Shown: one piece after another, positions 32,172 through 45,994 of the stretch
Numbering within the stretch: position 1 is the first letter of the stretch
How the letters are laid out: the number at the start of each line of letters is the position of its first letter
Assembly (NCBI GenBank): GCA_936450465.1
Contig: OW388297.1
Location: 60,144,581-60,208,580, forward strand
Source: Gibbula magus
Lineage: Eukaryota; Mollusca; Gastropoda; Trochida; Trochidae
DNA length: 64,000 nucleotides
Reading direction: 5' to 3'
The notes under the pieces: generated by a model
What the model saw: the letters and a program-made list of their open reading frames with translations, nothing else
The model's database searches: none
What the model was told of the DNA's origin: nothing
Program-made: the position numbers and the translations under genes

Positions 32172-34691
32172 AAAAATAGAGCCATGGGCTCTGTAGCTCA
32201 TCAGGGTTTATTTTGTTTGATGATTGTCTCAATATAAAGCACAATCCCTAACCCTGACACATCTTAGTCTTGAAATTGAGAGAGAGCACTCAGCAAGGTC
32301 ACCACACACGAGATTATGCAATATTCTGACCCCTTGGCCAGCTGTGTTTTTTGTGGTTTACCGCCAAATTATGTAATAGACTCTGGCTTGCACTAAACAC
32401 TGGCAGCAGTGATCTAACTGTATAAGGCTTAGAGAGAACAGGGAATGTGATGAATCCCATGGTACATAGTACAATTTAGAATCCCCTTGGCTAAATAATC
32501 TCTGCACAATTTTAATGGTTCTAAGCCTTTTCATCCAAACATCTAAACATTCTGAACGCAAAATTCCTTCTAGTTTGTTCTGGAGAAGAAGATGAAAATA
32601 GTTTTGAACTGTGAGGGCCTTTCTTTTTATAATATCCACAATTTTCAGTTCATAGGCTATTCAATAGTTCTCATTTCACATTGATTACATCAATTTGACA
32701 AACATGTCCACAATGTAGATGGTTATCTCAAGTCGACATATATTTCAAGTATATAGTGAGTGAAGTGTCATAAAATATCAGTACAAAATTCATTTTCAAA
32801 GGGTTTTTTTAGGCTGTGGCCCATATTTGGGGTCACAGGGTCACCAAATTTACAAGTTAGAATCCCCATTGGCTAAAGAGTTTGCATACAATATTACAGC
32901 CTTGTAAGTCTTTTTGTTCCGGAGAAAAAGATGAAAATAGGATTTTAGGTAATGGCCTGTGAGGTCCTTATTTTGGGCCACAGGGTTACCAAATCTACAG
33001 TTTAGAATCTCCATTGGCTAAAGACTCTTTACACAACATGACAGCCTTCTAGGTGTTTTAGTTCTGGAGAAAAAGATGAAAATAATCTTATCTTATCATT
33101 TCATAACCAGTCATATGCAGTTCACATATATCATCTAAAATAAAAGAATTCTTCACTCCTCTTCAATTTAATCCTTTGTCGCTTGTCACAATTTTCAATT
33201 CATAGGCTATTCAAAAGTTCTCATTTCACATTGATTACATCAATTTGACAAACATGTCCACAATGTAGATGGTTATCTCAAGTCGCCATAGTGAGTGAAG
33301 TGTCATAAAATATCAGTTCAAAATTCATTTTCAAATGTTTTTTTTTAGGCTGTGGCCCATATTTGGGGTCACAGGGTCACCAAATTTACAAGTTAGAATC
33401 CCCATTGGCTAAAGAGTTTGCATACAATATTACAGCCTTCTAAGTCTTTTTGTTCCGGAGAAAACGATGAAAACAGGATTTTAGGTAATGGCCTGTGAGG
33501 TCCTTATTTGGGGTCACAGGGTCACCAAATTTACAAGTCAGAATCCCCATTGGCTAAAGAGTTTGCCTACAAAATTTCAGCCTTCTAAGTCTATTTGTTC
33601 CGGAGAAAAAGATGAAAACAGGATTTTAGGTAATGGCCTGTGAGGTCCTTATTTGGAGTCACAGGGTTACCAAATCTACAGTTTAGAATTTCTATTGGCT
33701 AAAGACTCTTTACACAACATGACAGCCTTCTAGGTCTTTTAGTTCTGGAGAAAAAGATGAAAATAATCTTATCTTATCATTTCATAACCAGTCATATGCA
33801 GTTCACATATATCATCTAAAATAAAAGAATTCTTCACTCCTCTTCAATTTAACCCTTTGTCACTTGTCAAAATTTTCAGTTCATAGGCTTTTCAATAGTT
33901 CTCATTTCACATTGATTACATCAATTTGACAAACATGTCCACAATGTAGATAGTTATCGCAAGTCGCCATAGTGAGTGAAGTGTCATAAAATATCAGTTC
34001 AAAATTCATTTTCAAAGGGTTTTTTTTAGGCTGTGGCCCATATCTGGGGTCACAGGGTCACCAAATTTACAAGTTAGAATCCCCATTGGCTAAAGAGTTT
34101 GCATACAATATTACAGCCTTCTAGGTCTTTTTGTTCCGGAGAAAACGATGAAAACAGGATTTTAGGTAATGGCCTGTGAGGTTCTTATTTGGGGTCACAG
34201 GGTCACCTAATCTACAATTTAGAATCTCCATTGGCTAAAGAGTCTGTACACAACATTTCACTCTTCTAGGTCTTTTCATTCTGGAGAAGAAGATGAAAAT
34301 AGGATTTTAGGTAATGGCCTGTGAGGCCCTTATTTGGGGTCACAGGGTCACCTAATCTACAATTTAGAATCTCCATTGGCTAAAGAGTCTGTACACAACA
34401 TTTCAGTCTTCTAGGTCTTTTCATTCTGGAGAAGAAGATGAAAATAGGGTTTTAGGTTATGGCCTATGAGGCCCTTATTTGGGGTCACTTGATCACCAAA
34501 TCTACAATTTAGAATCCCCATTGAACAAGGAGTCTGTACATAAAATTTCAGATCTCTAGATTCATTGGTTCTGGAGAAGAAGTCGAAAAAGTGAAAAGTT
34601 TACGGACGGACGGACGGACGGACGGATGGACGGACGGACGCCATCCCATGCCATAAGCCCATCGGGCCTTTCAGGCCTGATGAGCTAAAAA
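32172..34691 (+). repeat. Family A' element (A termini, long ~430-660-bp units, extra 5' module)
   Basis: The family A start hairpin and CTCATCAGG are followed by a ~260-bp module shared only with 61,396-61,690. Large units follow (TTCACATTGATTACATCAAT, GACAAACATGTCCACAATG, GGTAATGGCCTGTGAGG), mixed with family A-like monomers. It ends with a GGAC tract (34,605-34,642), AAGCCCATCGGGCC and CCTGATGAGCTAAAAAT. Related to 61,362-63,116. Confidence 0.85.
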
Positions 34692-35339
34692 TACAAATGT
34701 ATTTTAGATATGTCCAAACCGTTACTATTTTTTGTCCAAACCGTTACCTTAAATTGTTTCTTTCAAAGTTATTGCGTTAAAATTTCACCAAACAGTAAAG
34801 TTCCATAATCTAAATATTTTGATTCTTAAAGTTATTTAAATTATGTGTATTTCTTTAAACATTAATGAGTAACTTCAGTAGTTTCTCAAATCACAAATCA
34901 TTTTGTCCTGACCGTTACAAGAAGTGTCCAAGACGTTACTTTCCAGTCTGGTAACGGTCTGGACAATTTCTGAATAATCTCAAATGAAAAAATGAATGAT
35001 CCCTAAAAGAAGACTGAGGACCTTTTTTCCAGGTCTCCTATGTCAGGGTATTGTACCACTGTGAGATTAAAAAGAAATGAGATTTATTTGACACGAATTA
35101 CATTGGTAACAGTCTGGACAATTAAGGTTGACACATGACATTGATGCTTACTCATTGTTGTCAAATTTCTTAAGAATTTGCTAAATCTCTTTATTTCATC
35201 TTCTGTCACATGCTCTGGTCATAGCCTAAGTAAACACAGCAAATAGAATTACAATCCAGCTCCAGGGAGAAATTATTGTGGGTGTTTTATACCCCGATAA
35301 CGGTCAGGACACGAAATCGCCGGACAAATAGAGAATCCC

Positions 35340-35475
35340 ACCCAAGTGTCTTCTGATATCAAATATATCAACACGAGTTGATTAAAGTTACAAATATCCG
35401 AGGCTTGCAGAGGATATTTTTACTTTAATCAACGAGTGTTGATATATTTGATATCAGAAGACACGAGGGTGAGAT
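35340..35475. repeat. Palindrome 1 of a hairpin cluster
   Basis: Arms 35,346-35,399 and 35,412-35,464 are near-exact inverses (GTGTCTTCTGATATCAAA, TATATCAACACGAGTTGATT). It could form a stem of more than 50 bp. Confidence 0.75.
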
Positions 35476-35591
35476 TTTATTTATCATTCAAAATCATTCT
35501 ACAACAAATATTAGCCAAATACTGACATTTATTACATAATTTGGAGTGAGATACTCGGTTCTATCAGTGAAATAAACCCTCTATCAAGCTA

Positions 35592-35617
35592 CAGTGGTGA
35601 TAACCTTTATCACCACT
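35592..35617. repeat. Short palindrome with GTGGTGATAAAG-type repeats
   Basis: AGTGGTGATAACCTTTATCA followed by CCACT is self-complementary; a further TTTATCACCACT follows at 35,638-35,649. Confidence 0.6.
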
Positions 35618-35652
35618 CTACTGAGTGACGATAAACTTTATCACCACTCGCG

Positions 35653-36052
35653 TGACGTCATCGGGACAATGTTATGACGTCATATTGTCAGCTTGCGAAG
35701 GCTGTACGTTTGCCGTTGAAATCACTCCAACTCAACGTAAAACACAGAAATAATGATATAATAAATAGAATATCTGTTTTTCCTTGACAAATACCATGTT
35801 TATCTCATCTCGTGAGGTAGAAAACTTAAATATTTTCACTCGTGGCTGCGCCACTCGTGAAAATATAACCTCTCTACCTCACTCGATGAGATAAACATGG
35901 TATTAGTCAAGAAAAGACAGATATCCTCTATATCTGAAACACAAAACTGCCATTTAGCTTCTTCAGCAGTGATCTCAGTGAGGTCATATCATTGTGACGT
36001 CATAAGCATTATGGCATCATAGCATTGTTACGGCATCACCATTGTGACGTCA
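35653..36052. promoter_or_regulatory. Four CRE (TGACGTCA) palindromes
   Basis: Exact TGACGTCA at 35,653-35,660, 35,675-35,682, 35,995-36,002 and 36,045-36,052. This is the CREB/ATF consensus. The second pair sits in a degenerate ~25-bp tandem (CATTGTGACGTCATAGC type), so part of the cluster arose by repeat expansion. Function is not shown. Confidence 0.35.
35770..35934. repeat. Palindrome 2 of the hairpin cluster
   Basis: Arms meet at about 35,850 (CACTCGTGGCTGCGCCACTC). The outer parts include ATACCATGTTTATCTCATC and GATGAGATAAACATGGTAT. Total about 165 bp. Confidence 0.75.
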
Positions 36053-36140
36053 TAGCATTGTCAGCAGTGTTCTAAGTGATGCCAAAGCTTTGTGATGTCA
36101 TAAACTGATGATGTAATAGGATTATGACGATTTGATTGTA

Positions 36141-36203
36141 GCGATATCTACAATGTAGATATCGCTTGTAGATATCGCTTGATCTCACACAAGCGATATC
36201 TAC
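36141..36203. repeat. Palindrome 3 of the hairpin cluster
   Basis: Overlapping inverted copies of GCGATATCTAC and GTAGATATCGC, in four units within 63 bp. Confidence 0.7.
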
Positions 36204-36559
36204 TGTGGGAGCCAGTTTTGGATGATAAGTATGTTTTAATGTGTAGATTTTAAAATTTTTAATTCTAAACAAAATTAAATGCAGTTTGAGCATCATTGAT
36301 CATTGCTTATAAGTATAATATGAATATATTTGTTTAATCATTTTTATTTATACATTATTTGACTGTCACCTTCGGACAAAGTCAATCTGCCAAATTTGAC
36401 CCTAAAATGTGTTTTGTAATTTTCCGAATGTCAAAACTCATTGTTAATCACATTTACTGACTAGTTAACATTTAAATATTTATCTTAGAATAAACAAATC
36501 TTTTCAAATTATTTATTTTTCTAATTATTTGAATCAGACGGAAAAAACTTACCAATTTT

Positions 36560-36646
36560 GAAAAACACCCATGTAAATATGTATGTACCTCTTATGCTGC
36601 AGTTTGCAGGCTGAGTGAAAATAAAGTTCAGTTCAGTTCAGTTGGA
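36560..36646 (+). repeat. Retroposon 3' tail with (TTCAG)3
   Basis: The stretch ATGCTGCAGTTTGCAGGCTG leads to AAAATAAAG and three TTCAG units directly before the resumed copia gene. A poly(A)-signal-like AATAAAG followed by a short tandem is typical for tails of non-LTR retrotransposons or SINEs. No coding part is associated. Confidence 0.5.
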
Positions 36647-37508
36647 TCTGGGTTCAGATAGGGCAGAAATGTTAAGAAGCCAGTTAGTCTCAGCATTACC
36701 TCAAGTGGCCACTATTGCGGAAATAATGCACATTTTGACAGTCAAGGCCAGGATTCAGAGGTCGTAGTGATTGAGTCAACACTGCGTAAAGAAGAGAAAA
36801 CAAACACTGTGAAGAAATTACATAAACAATTTGGGCATGCATCAAAAGAACATCTTAGGAAATTGATTCAGAATGCCAGTGTGAATGACAAAGAGACTAT
36901 CAGTGTGATAGATGAGGTATGCAGCAAATGTGACACTTGTCAACAGTATAAACGGCAACCTCCAAAACCAGCAGTTGGACTTCCTCTTGCATCAGATTTC
37001 AATGAAACAGTGGACGTAGATCTACACCAATTAGAAAACAGAGTGTGGTATCTGCACATTATTGACCAGTTCACCAGATTTAGCTCAGGAGTCATCATTA
37101 GAAGCAAGGAATCAAAAGAGTTTGTGAAGAAGTTTTTGTCTTGCTGGATCAGTGTGCATGGTGCACCTAAAAGACTCTACAGTGACAACGTTGGGGAGTT
37201 TAACAGCAATGAAGTGAGGGATCTGTGTGAGAATTTCAACATCGAGGTGAAAACGACAGCAGCATACAGTCCTTGGAGCATTGGACTGTTGGAAAGACAC
37301 AATCAGACGTTAACTGTGAGGATGAAGAAAGTTCAGCAAGAGCAGAAATGTGATTGGGAGACAGCCCTCAGTTGGGCACTCTCTGCCAAGAATACAATGA
37401 CCAATGTACATGGCTTCAGTGCACATCAGTTAGTTTACGGTAGAAATCCTAACTTGCCTGAAACTTTGACAAATGACCTCCCTGCATTGTGTGGAACAAC
37501 AGAATGCA
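36647..37508 (+). pseudogene. Ty1/copia-like integrase, interrupted at its C-terminal side
   Basis: The sequence first completes the protease end in a shifted frame (KPVSLSITSSGHYC). The 252-codon frame from 36,767 follows: pre-integrase H2C2 zinc finger (KKLHKQFGHASKEHLRK, CSKCDTCQQYKRQPPKP), then the integrase core with acidic residues in TVDVDLHQLE, RLYSDNVGEFNSNE and SIGLLERHNQTL, and SAHQLVYGRNPNLPETL. SDNVGEF and SPWSIGLLE deviate by one residue each from the usual SDNGGEF and SPWSNG. Coding stops at GTTECKT where a MITE begins. Integrase inserts the cDNA; the gene resumes at 49,929. Confidence 0.9.
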
Positions 37509-37793
37509 AGACCGTATTTCCTTAATTACACGCCGGGCGTCTATTATTTTCAAACGGTCTACACCAAAGGCGTCTATTTGAGGCAGGCTTCTATTCAAGG
37601 CAGGCGTCTCTTTCGCAATAAGGCTCTTAGAGACAGACGACTACGGTAGGGAGCAACAACAGAAGAAGTTAAATTCGGTTTATCCGGCGTTTAATTAAGG
37701 CAGGCTTTTATTTTTTTCAGAAAGCCCTGTGCAAGGGTGTTTATTCGAGGCAGGCGTCTATTCAAGGCAGGCGTATAATTAAGGAAATACGGT
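37509..37793. mobile_element. MITE with ACCGTATTTCCTTAATTA termini
   Basis: A 285-bp element whose ends are inverse (ACCGTATTTCCTTAATTA and TAATTAAGGAAATACGGT). The interior is made of GGCAGGCGTCTATTC-like repeats. No coding capacity and no clear target duplication. It interrupts the copia integrase eight codons after NDLPALCG. Nine or ten copia bases (AAACACCTT) separate it from the next insertion. Confidence 0.8.
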
Positions 37794-37827
37794 AAACACC
37801 TTACAGTTATCCAATCAATAAAGTTAC

Positions 37828-38085
37828 CCCGTTTCGCGAAACACACGCGAAAGTTTCGCGAAACTCACGCGAAAGTTTCGCAAAATTTTTGCGTGAGTTT
37901 CGCGAAACTTTCGCGTGTGGTTCGCGAAACTTTCGCGTGTGTTTCGCGAAATTTTCGCATGAGTTTCGCGTGTGTTTCGCATGAGTTTCGCGTGTGTTTC
38001 GCGTGAGTATCGCGTGTGTTTCGCGTGAGTTTCCCGTGTGTTTCGCGTGAGTTTCGCAAAACTTTCGCGGGAGTTTCACGAAGAT
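37828..38085. repeat. CGCGAAA subterminal array, left
   Basis: More than fifteen units of TTTCGCG in both orientations (GTTTCGCGAAAC palindromes, then runs of GAGTTTCGCGTGTGTTTCGC). The left part is inverted relative to the right part. The units resemble E2F consensus half-sites (TTTCGCG). The open frames that cross it are artefacts of the repeat. Confidence 0.85.
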
Positions 38086-38089
38086 GTAA

Positions 38090-39760
38090 AGGTAGTAACA
38101 CACGAAAGTGCAAGTGTACAATTTTCAGATTTGTTTCCAGTTTATTTTTTTACATGTTTGTACATTATAAATTATATTCATGTTTCTAAATGAACATCCG
38201 TTTACCAGTTCATTTAAGGCAGGTGCAAAATGTTCTTAAACATATCAACTCAATTGAAACAAATAAATCAGTCACGGCATTGGTATAAATGTGAATCGAT
38301 ATTCAATCAGACAATCTACATACAGCAATGACATGTTTGTTTCTGATATAACAAACTCCGGTACAATGTAAAAATGTATTTATAGACAGGCTGAATTCAA
38401 CGCCACGAAGGCCATGCTCGAAGCGCAAACACATTGTTGCCCTAATGTAAAGACTAACATCGTTTCTTTTCCATTCTCATCTCACTGGGAGTATGCAACC
38501 TAGCTGCCATTTAAGGCGATTCTAAAGGTTCCCCTCCATATCAGGTACCATATGGTACTGCCAGGGAGAACAGAGACACTTTTTTTTAGAACTCAAGTCT
38601 CTAAGGAATCAACCCTACAAACTCTCGGTTTATCCACCAATGCAGCGGGTAACCCGCCCTTTCTGGCTGCACTTCAACGATAGATTTCAATTTAGCTATA
38701 CACAGGACCAAGTGCCACCATGTAACAAACAAGTAATAATTGGAACTAATTCGTATTTCTGTAAAAGAAATAACTTCAATTCCTACATATATGTAAATCT
38801 CAACTGTTCGGAAATGCAAACGTATTGTAAGTGTTGTAAGACGTTATTATACATTCTTCACTTGGTGATTAATGATACTATACAATCCGTTCTGAAAGGC
38901 CAATAAATATTTAGGATTACCTATTGTAGTTTGAATTTGCAGTCACTGCAGTCGCCAGGTTGTCGAAGGCGATGTTTACTTTCTAGTACAGTGTCCTTAA
39001 TATTCAAATCTCCGATATTACCTATTTCAAAACGTGAGTTTTTTATACCCAAGGTTCACCCAGATATCAGACATTGAACAAGCTGCATTTCTTTTAAATA
39101 TTGAAAATAATGTTAATTCACTGGCCACTTAAGTTAGACGTATGTATTGACGTAAGTTATTGTCTCAATGATAAGAAAATAACACTGTCGACAGTAAGCA
39201 TTCATGGCATGTAACTGAAACAGCTTTTATAAACGGCCGATATCTCTTCTTTAGTTTATCATATAATATATATCTGGTATACACATTCTTTTGTGTATAT
39301 TGATGACCATATTTCCTGTTGTTAGTATATTTATACATTACACGTGTCAAGAAGCATGTTCTCACTTCTTAAAATATATCATACATGTACTTATAGTATT
39401 CTATTATTGTTGTTTATTTTATTCATTCAACCACGTGACTATATGATGTGTGTAACTCAGTTAGTAGAGTCCTTGACATACATACAGACAGACAGACAGA
39501 CAATGATTCCCACATAGACTTGAAGTTGATGACCATAAATCAAATCTGGTTGATGGTGTCTAACGCAGATAAGATCATCAACCGATTTCCGGCCGCGTCC
39601 TTCCAAAAGACTTTAAAAGATTGGAGTCGTTTCATCCTTGCTTGATACTAAGCATTATAAAGACAGAACAACATTTTAACCGCCGCTGCACTGCACTGAG
39701 AGAGAGAGATTTTTTTTAATTATTGTCTCAAGTGTAGTGATATAAAACGTGTACAATGAC
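38090..39760. other. Interior of the 12.1-kb element, left part
   Basis: No gene recognised. A small (GACA)n tract is at 39,484-39,503. The minus-strand frame ending near 38,601 is short and without a recognised domain. Confidence 0.45.
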
Positions 39761-39768
39761 AGTTTAAA

Positions 39769-39868
39769 ACATAGAATAATATACAAATACCAGGCCATGG
39801 GACCAATGAGACACACAAACATAGAATAATATACAAATACCAGGCCATGGGACCAATGAGACACACAA
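39769..39868. repeat. Perfect 50-bp tandem duplication
   Basis: Two adjacent identical units (ATAGAATAATATACAAATAC, CAGGCCATGGGACCAATGAG). Recent local duplication. Confidence 0.85.
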
Positions 39869-40152
39869 AACAATGAATATACTAGTTATAAGATTACAAT
39901 ACAAATATATCACACATTTTGGAGGACAAGAAAGATATAGATGATTGAGATGAAAGCTTACGTTTAAACAAACAACTAACTAAAGCGGCCAGTGGATTAA
40001 CAATGTTTTCCATTTGTAGAAGGAATAAAGCTTTTTCAATATCTGATAACAGGGTGAAATTTGGGTTAAATATTAAAAAAAATTTTAAATAGCTTATATC
40101 TGAGATATGTATATCAAGGACAATTACTTAAGAAATAAACCGAATTCAATAA

Positions 40153-42640
<2,488 letters not shown>

Positions 42641-42720
42641 TCAAAGTCAAAGTCAAAAGATATTTATTGCATTTAGGCCTCCAGCCCATATACAAATATT
42701 GCATACATGTGTTGTTTATG
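42641..42720 (-). repeat. Retroposon 3' tail, minus strand
   Basis: On the minus strand the sequence reads GGGCTGGAGGCCTAAATGC, AATAAATATC, then TTTTGACTTTGACTTTGA. A poly(A)-signal-like motif followed by a short tandem is typical of non-LTR retroposon tails. Confidence 0.5.
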
Positions 42721-43846
42721 TACAACTGTTATACAGAACAGAACAATATTCACAATTGAGATAATAAGTTGCTTCTATGGATAACAGCATGTTTTACAAA
42801 AAGTGCTAAATTGCGTATTACATTTTCATTTCTGGAAGACAGAACAACTTCAACAACATCAAAACCACACGCGTTATTATTTGTAATTGCTCTTAAGGCT
42901 TAGATATCGATGAAGGAACATAGTTTAATTAGATTAAATAAATAATAAATCTTTTTATGTGGTCGGAGAGATGTGCGGGTGGACGAGTGAAAAATTAGAG
43001 TTTTCAAGTGAAAGCAAACTGAAGAATGTATCGTTTATGTTGACGGTGATATCAGTTTTAAGCGTGTATGTGGACGAGTACAAGTTATACATGTGTGTAT
43101 GCAGAAGTACATATGAATGAGTAGTGTGATTTCTTACATGAGCCAAATGGTAGAACGGGACGTAATAAATTAAGAACGTATCGAAATTTTAAGAATCTGC
43201 ATGTGTGTGACAGTTACAAATCACTTGTAATGTGTGTATAACGGACACTTTAGTAGCATATGTGCTTCGTCTTCAACGCAGTTTAAAAAAATGAACCATA
43301 GTCTTTTTTCTACAGGGATCCTCTCATATCGGCCAGTCTCTATCTTCAGGGGTGCCACAACGCATCTTTATATAGCTAGCGCACTTCGATGTGTGGTTTA
43401 AACAATATTTTTTTCTAAAAAAGAAAGGGATTGGTAAACAGGCTAACAGCCTATCTTAATACCTCTCCCACTTCGATGCGTCCTTGGCATGTTGACATTG
43501 ACATATTTATTCGCATCCATATGCATGTTTAATAGTCTTATATGTTCGTAGTTTTCTGTAATCATCTACATTTAGTGCCTCATTCCAGGTAACTTTGTAA
43601 CTTGAAAACATAGTTCTCCCACTGTGTTCACTAAGAGTTTATTCTGTTCTCACATCTGTGTTGAATAGGTGATTTAAATTAATGTTCTAAAACTGTTCAT
43701 AAAGTCTAAAATTCCAGTTTCGTTTCTTCGTTAAAACTGCAATTTCATCTGCCCATAAAAAATATTCTATAACTCAACCGTCTCTCAGACATATTGTTCG
43801 ATCGGTCGCATTTGCATTTGCAAACGGGAAGATATACCAATAAAGA

Positions 43847-44190
43847 GTGTGTTTTCAGTGTACTGCAAGTGTTCCTACTCACTCTGACTTCCCCTCCCCA
43901 CTAATTGGTACCCTCATCCTGCATTTGCCCTCTCATCTGCCCCGCATGCTAATTAACTTAGCACTCGCTGGTTACTTACAGATCTCCTCCTTGTTATCAC
44001 AACTCCACTCGTTTAAACCTTGTAATTCATTTTTATCTCATTTGATTGTAATTATTTTCTCTTTATCATACAAATATGTACCCTGTATAATCTGCTATAA
44101 AACAACCTCTGCTATATGCTTGATGACGGTATAAGGATCTATACCGAATCGTCGCCATTGTGAAATAAAGAATTTGATCATCCATACAAT
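43847..44190 (+). repeat. Retroelement 3' end with hammerhead-like fold
   Basis: At 44,119-44,160: CTTGATGA, a perfect 7-bp stem (CGGTATA and TATACCG, 44,127-44,146), then AATCGTCGCC and later AATAAAGAATTTGATC. This arrangement recalls the hammerhead core (CUGAUGA, stem II, GAAAC, GUC) found in Penelope-like elements, but with substitutions in both conserved strands. The open frame upstream (43,847-44,134) is not recognised. Confidence 0.45.
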
Positions 44191-44944
44191 ATATTTGCCT
44201 TTGCTTGGTCATTGCCGTGTGTATGATGAGTTGAGTGAAACGTTGTATGAACATGTCTTTTAGGCTATTATATTGTTTATATCACTGATTGTCGTCTCGC
44301 TCCAGATAATATCAAAATGATTTTCATGCCGGATTTCTCTGGCAAGTTTGATGACAGGAAACTGTCTTGTGCTGATTGTTTTATTGTGTTATGAAACGAA
44401 AGCCGATGTCAGTCTCTATAGCTACGATTTGTGTCTTCAAGCGGGATCGACACCCTTTTGGTCATCCAAGACAGATGGACCTGCGGCAAGGCTTTGACGT
44501 TGTGGTTTGTGTATACAAGGAATCATCCAGGAGTTATCAAAAGCGCGCGCACGTGTGTATACGTGTGTGTGTGCGTGGTCAATTGTTTTTAACAATATAG
44601 CAGTTGATTCGTTTTTGTTAACTTATCCAATCGTTTCGTCTCATGGTAAACCTAGACATGACATAACAGTTTGTGTATTGTAAATATACCGTTAGTTATC
44701 GTATGAGATGTGTAATGCAAACAGCACTTGAGACACAGTTTATATAGTATCGCATCTAATACACATCTGGTCTTTGAAGGGCATTTAGAAATGGTATACA
44801 TAAGAACAGGATACAAATCTGTCAGTAATTTGCAAGTAATGATCGATTGGGAATAATATCGAACGGTTGAATAGACACATATGTCACATGTCAGAGGGGG
44901 AGTGACACGTGGTGGGACTTGTTCTCTTTGTCGTCTGCGTTAAT
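44191..44944. other. Interior of the 12.1-kb element, nothing recognised
   Basis: No convincing gene or repeat between the retroelement end and the LINE fragment. Confidence 0.4.
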
Positions 44945-45895
44945 TCGTGTGAGGTATTCGCTGGAAGATGCTGAGCAAATTTCTAGAGCTATGCATGCTG
45001 TTTTTAGAAAAATGAGATTGTTAGATATACCAATTGATTGTCAGTTTAAACTGTTCGACAACCTTGTACAGCCAATTTTGTTGTGTGGCTCCAAAGTTTG
45101 GGTTTCGAAAAGTGTGTTATTCTTGAAAGAGTACACTTGAAATTTTGTAATTAAGTAAAACAGTCAACCCAAGATTATAGCGTATATGATGAATTGGGAA
45201 GATTGCCGTTAGATGTTCTTGTTAAGGTTCGAATCATATCATACTGGTGCAAACTTATCTCATCTACTCATACATGTACATTGTCCAGCATTTCATATAG
45301 ACTTATGTTATCAATGACTGCTTGTGATCCAAATATATATTTACCTCTTATCAAAGTTATTAAAACTACCTTGGAAGGTACTGGTTTAAATAACATTAGG
45401 TTATATATATTAAAAAAAAACTGCACAAACAGATTGTGGCATTAAGGTACCGTTAAATCTATATTATGTAACCAGTTTGTTCAACGCTGAAACAATTGTA
45501 AATCTTCATCTTCTAAAGGCTACTACTATAATATTTTAAAACAATCCCCAAATCTAGAAACATACATGTACCTATTACACTTTCCATTAAATGTTTACAG
45601 TTGGTTTACTAGAACTAGAACTTGTAATCACGGACTTCCTATTGAAATTTGAAGTTGATATAATGTTAACTAAGAATATAGATTACGTACATTTTGTAAA
45701 AGTGCCCTCGGTAATGAGGCTCAGCTCCTGTTGTTTTGACCATGTTATAATAATATAAGAAGGTCATTTTTACCACTTTATTATGGTAATAACCCTTCTA
45801 GAGATCAATTCATATCTCTTATGCTCTGTAAGCATAACGCACTACTGTGGAAAGTTTGTAACTATGTAAAAATCTTGTCTAGTATGCTCTCATAA
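44945..45895 (+). pseudogene. Non-LTR retrotransposon C-terminal fragment 1
   Basis: The frame at 44,919-45,140 carries DAEQISRAMHAVFRKMRLLD and FDNLVQPILLCGSKVW, the thumb and connection part of a LINE reverse transcriptase. After a frameshift, DELGRLPLDVLVKVRIISYW (45,188 on) continues the same protein. Degenerate frames to about 45,890 include CKHNALLWKVCNYVKI, its usual C-terminus. Several stops and frameshifts; 5' part absent. The clade is not decided (CR1/L2 type suspected). Confidence 0.75.
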
Positions 45896-45940
45896 TAATA
45901 TTGTAAACTGTCGTTATTTCTCTATGTCACTTTTGTGAAC

Positions 45941-45994
45941 TTCATTCATTCATTCATTCATTCATTCATTCATTCATTCATTCATTCATTCATT
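45941..45994 (+). repeat. (ATTC)n microsatellite
   Basis: About 13 uninterrupted units. It lies just after LINE fragment 1 and may be its tail. Confidence 0.95.

Larger units (their letters stand above)
28188..35311. repeat. Field of bipartite motif GGTAACGG-N3-GGACA in both orientations
   Basis: At least 17 copies of a ~16-bp motif (GGTAACGGTTTGGACA and variants) occur only between 28,188 and 35,311. Plus orientation: 28,434; 28,454; 28,475; 28,648; 29,543; 29,563; 29,734; 29,756; 34,950; 35,105; 35,296. Reverse orientation: 28,188; 32,007; 32,027; 34,711; 34,733; 34,904; 34,925. The outermost copies face each other as an inverted pair (TGTCCTGACCGTTACC and GATAACGGTCAGGACA). Copies are separated by AT-rich spacers and later insertions. 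Clusters of this kind are typical of subterminal transposase-binding arrays; the class is unknown. Confidence 0.7.
27192..36646. mobile_element. 9.5-kb composite insertion splitting the copia protease
   Basis: The copia gene reads up to GGTACT (27,191) and resumes at TGGATCTGGG (36,647) with no coding sequence lost that I can see. The block between contains families A, D, I and A' plus a long motif field and palindromes. Its right edge is a retroposon-like tail, AATAAAG followed by three TTCAG units. No duplication of the target is visible. Either several insertions landed side by side, or one large element was later invaded. Confidence 0.55.

Noticed and set aside
37807..38121. Minus-strand frames with RETHAKHTRN repeats as proteins
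   Set aside because: They translate the CGCGAAA array at the end of the 12.1-kb element.
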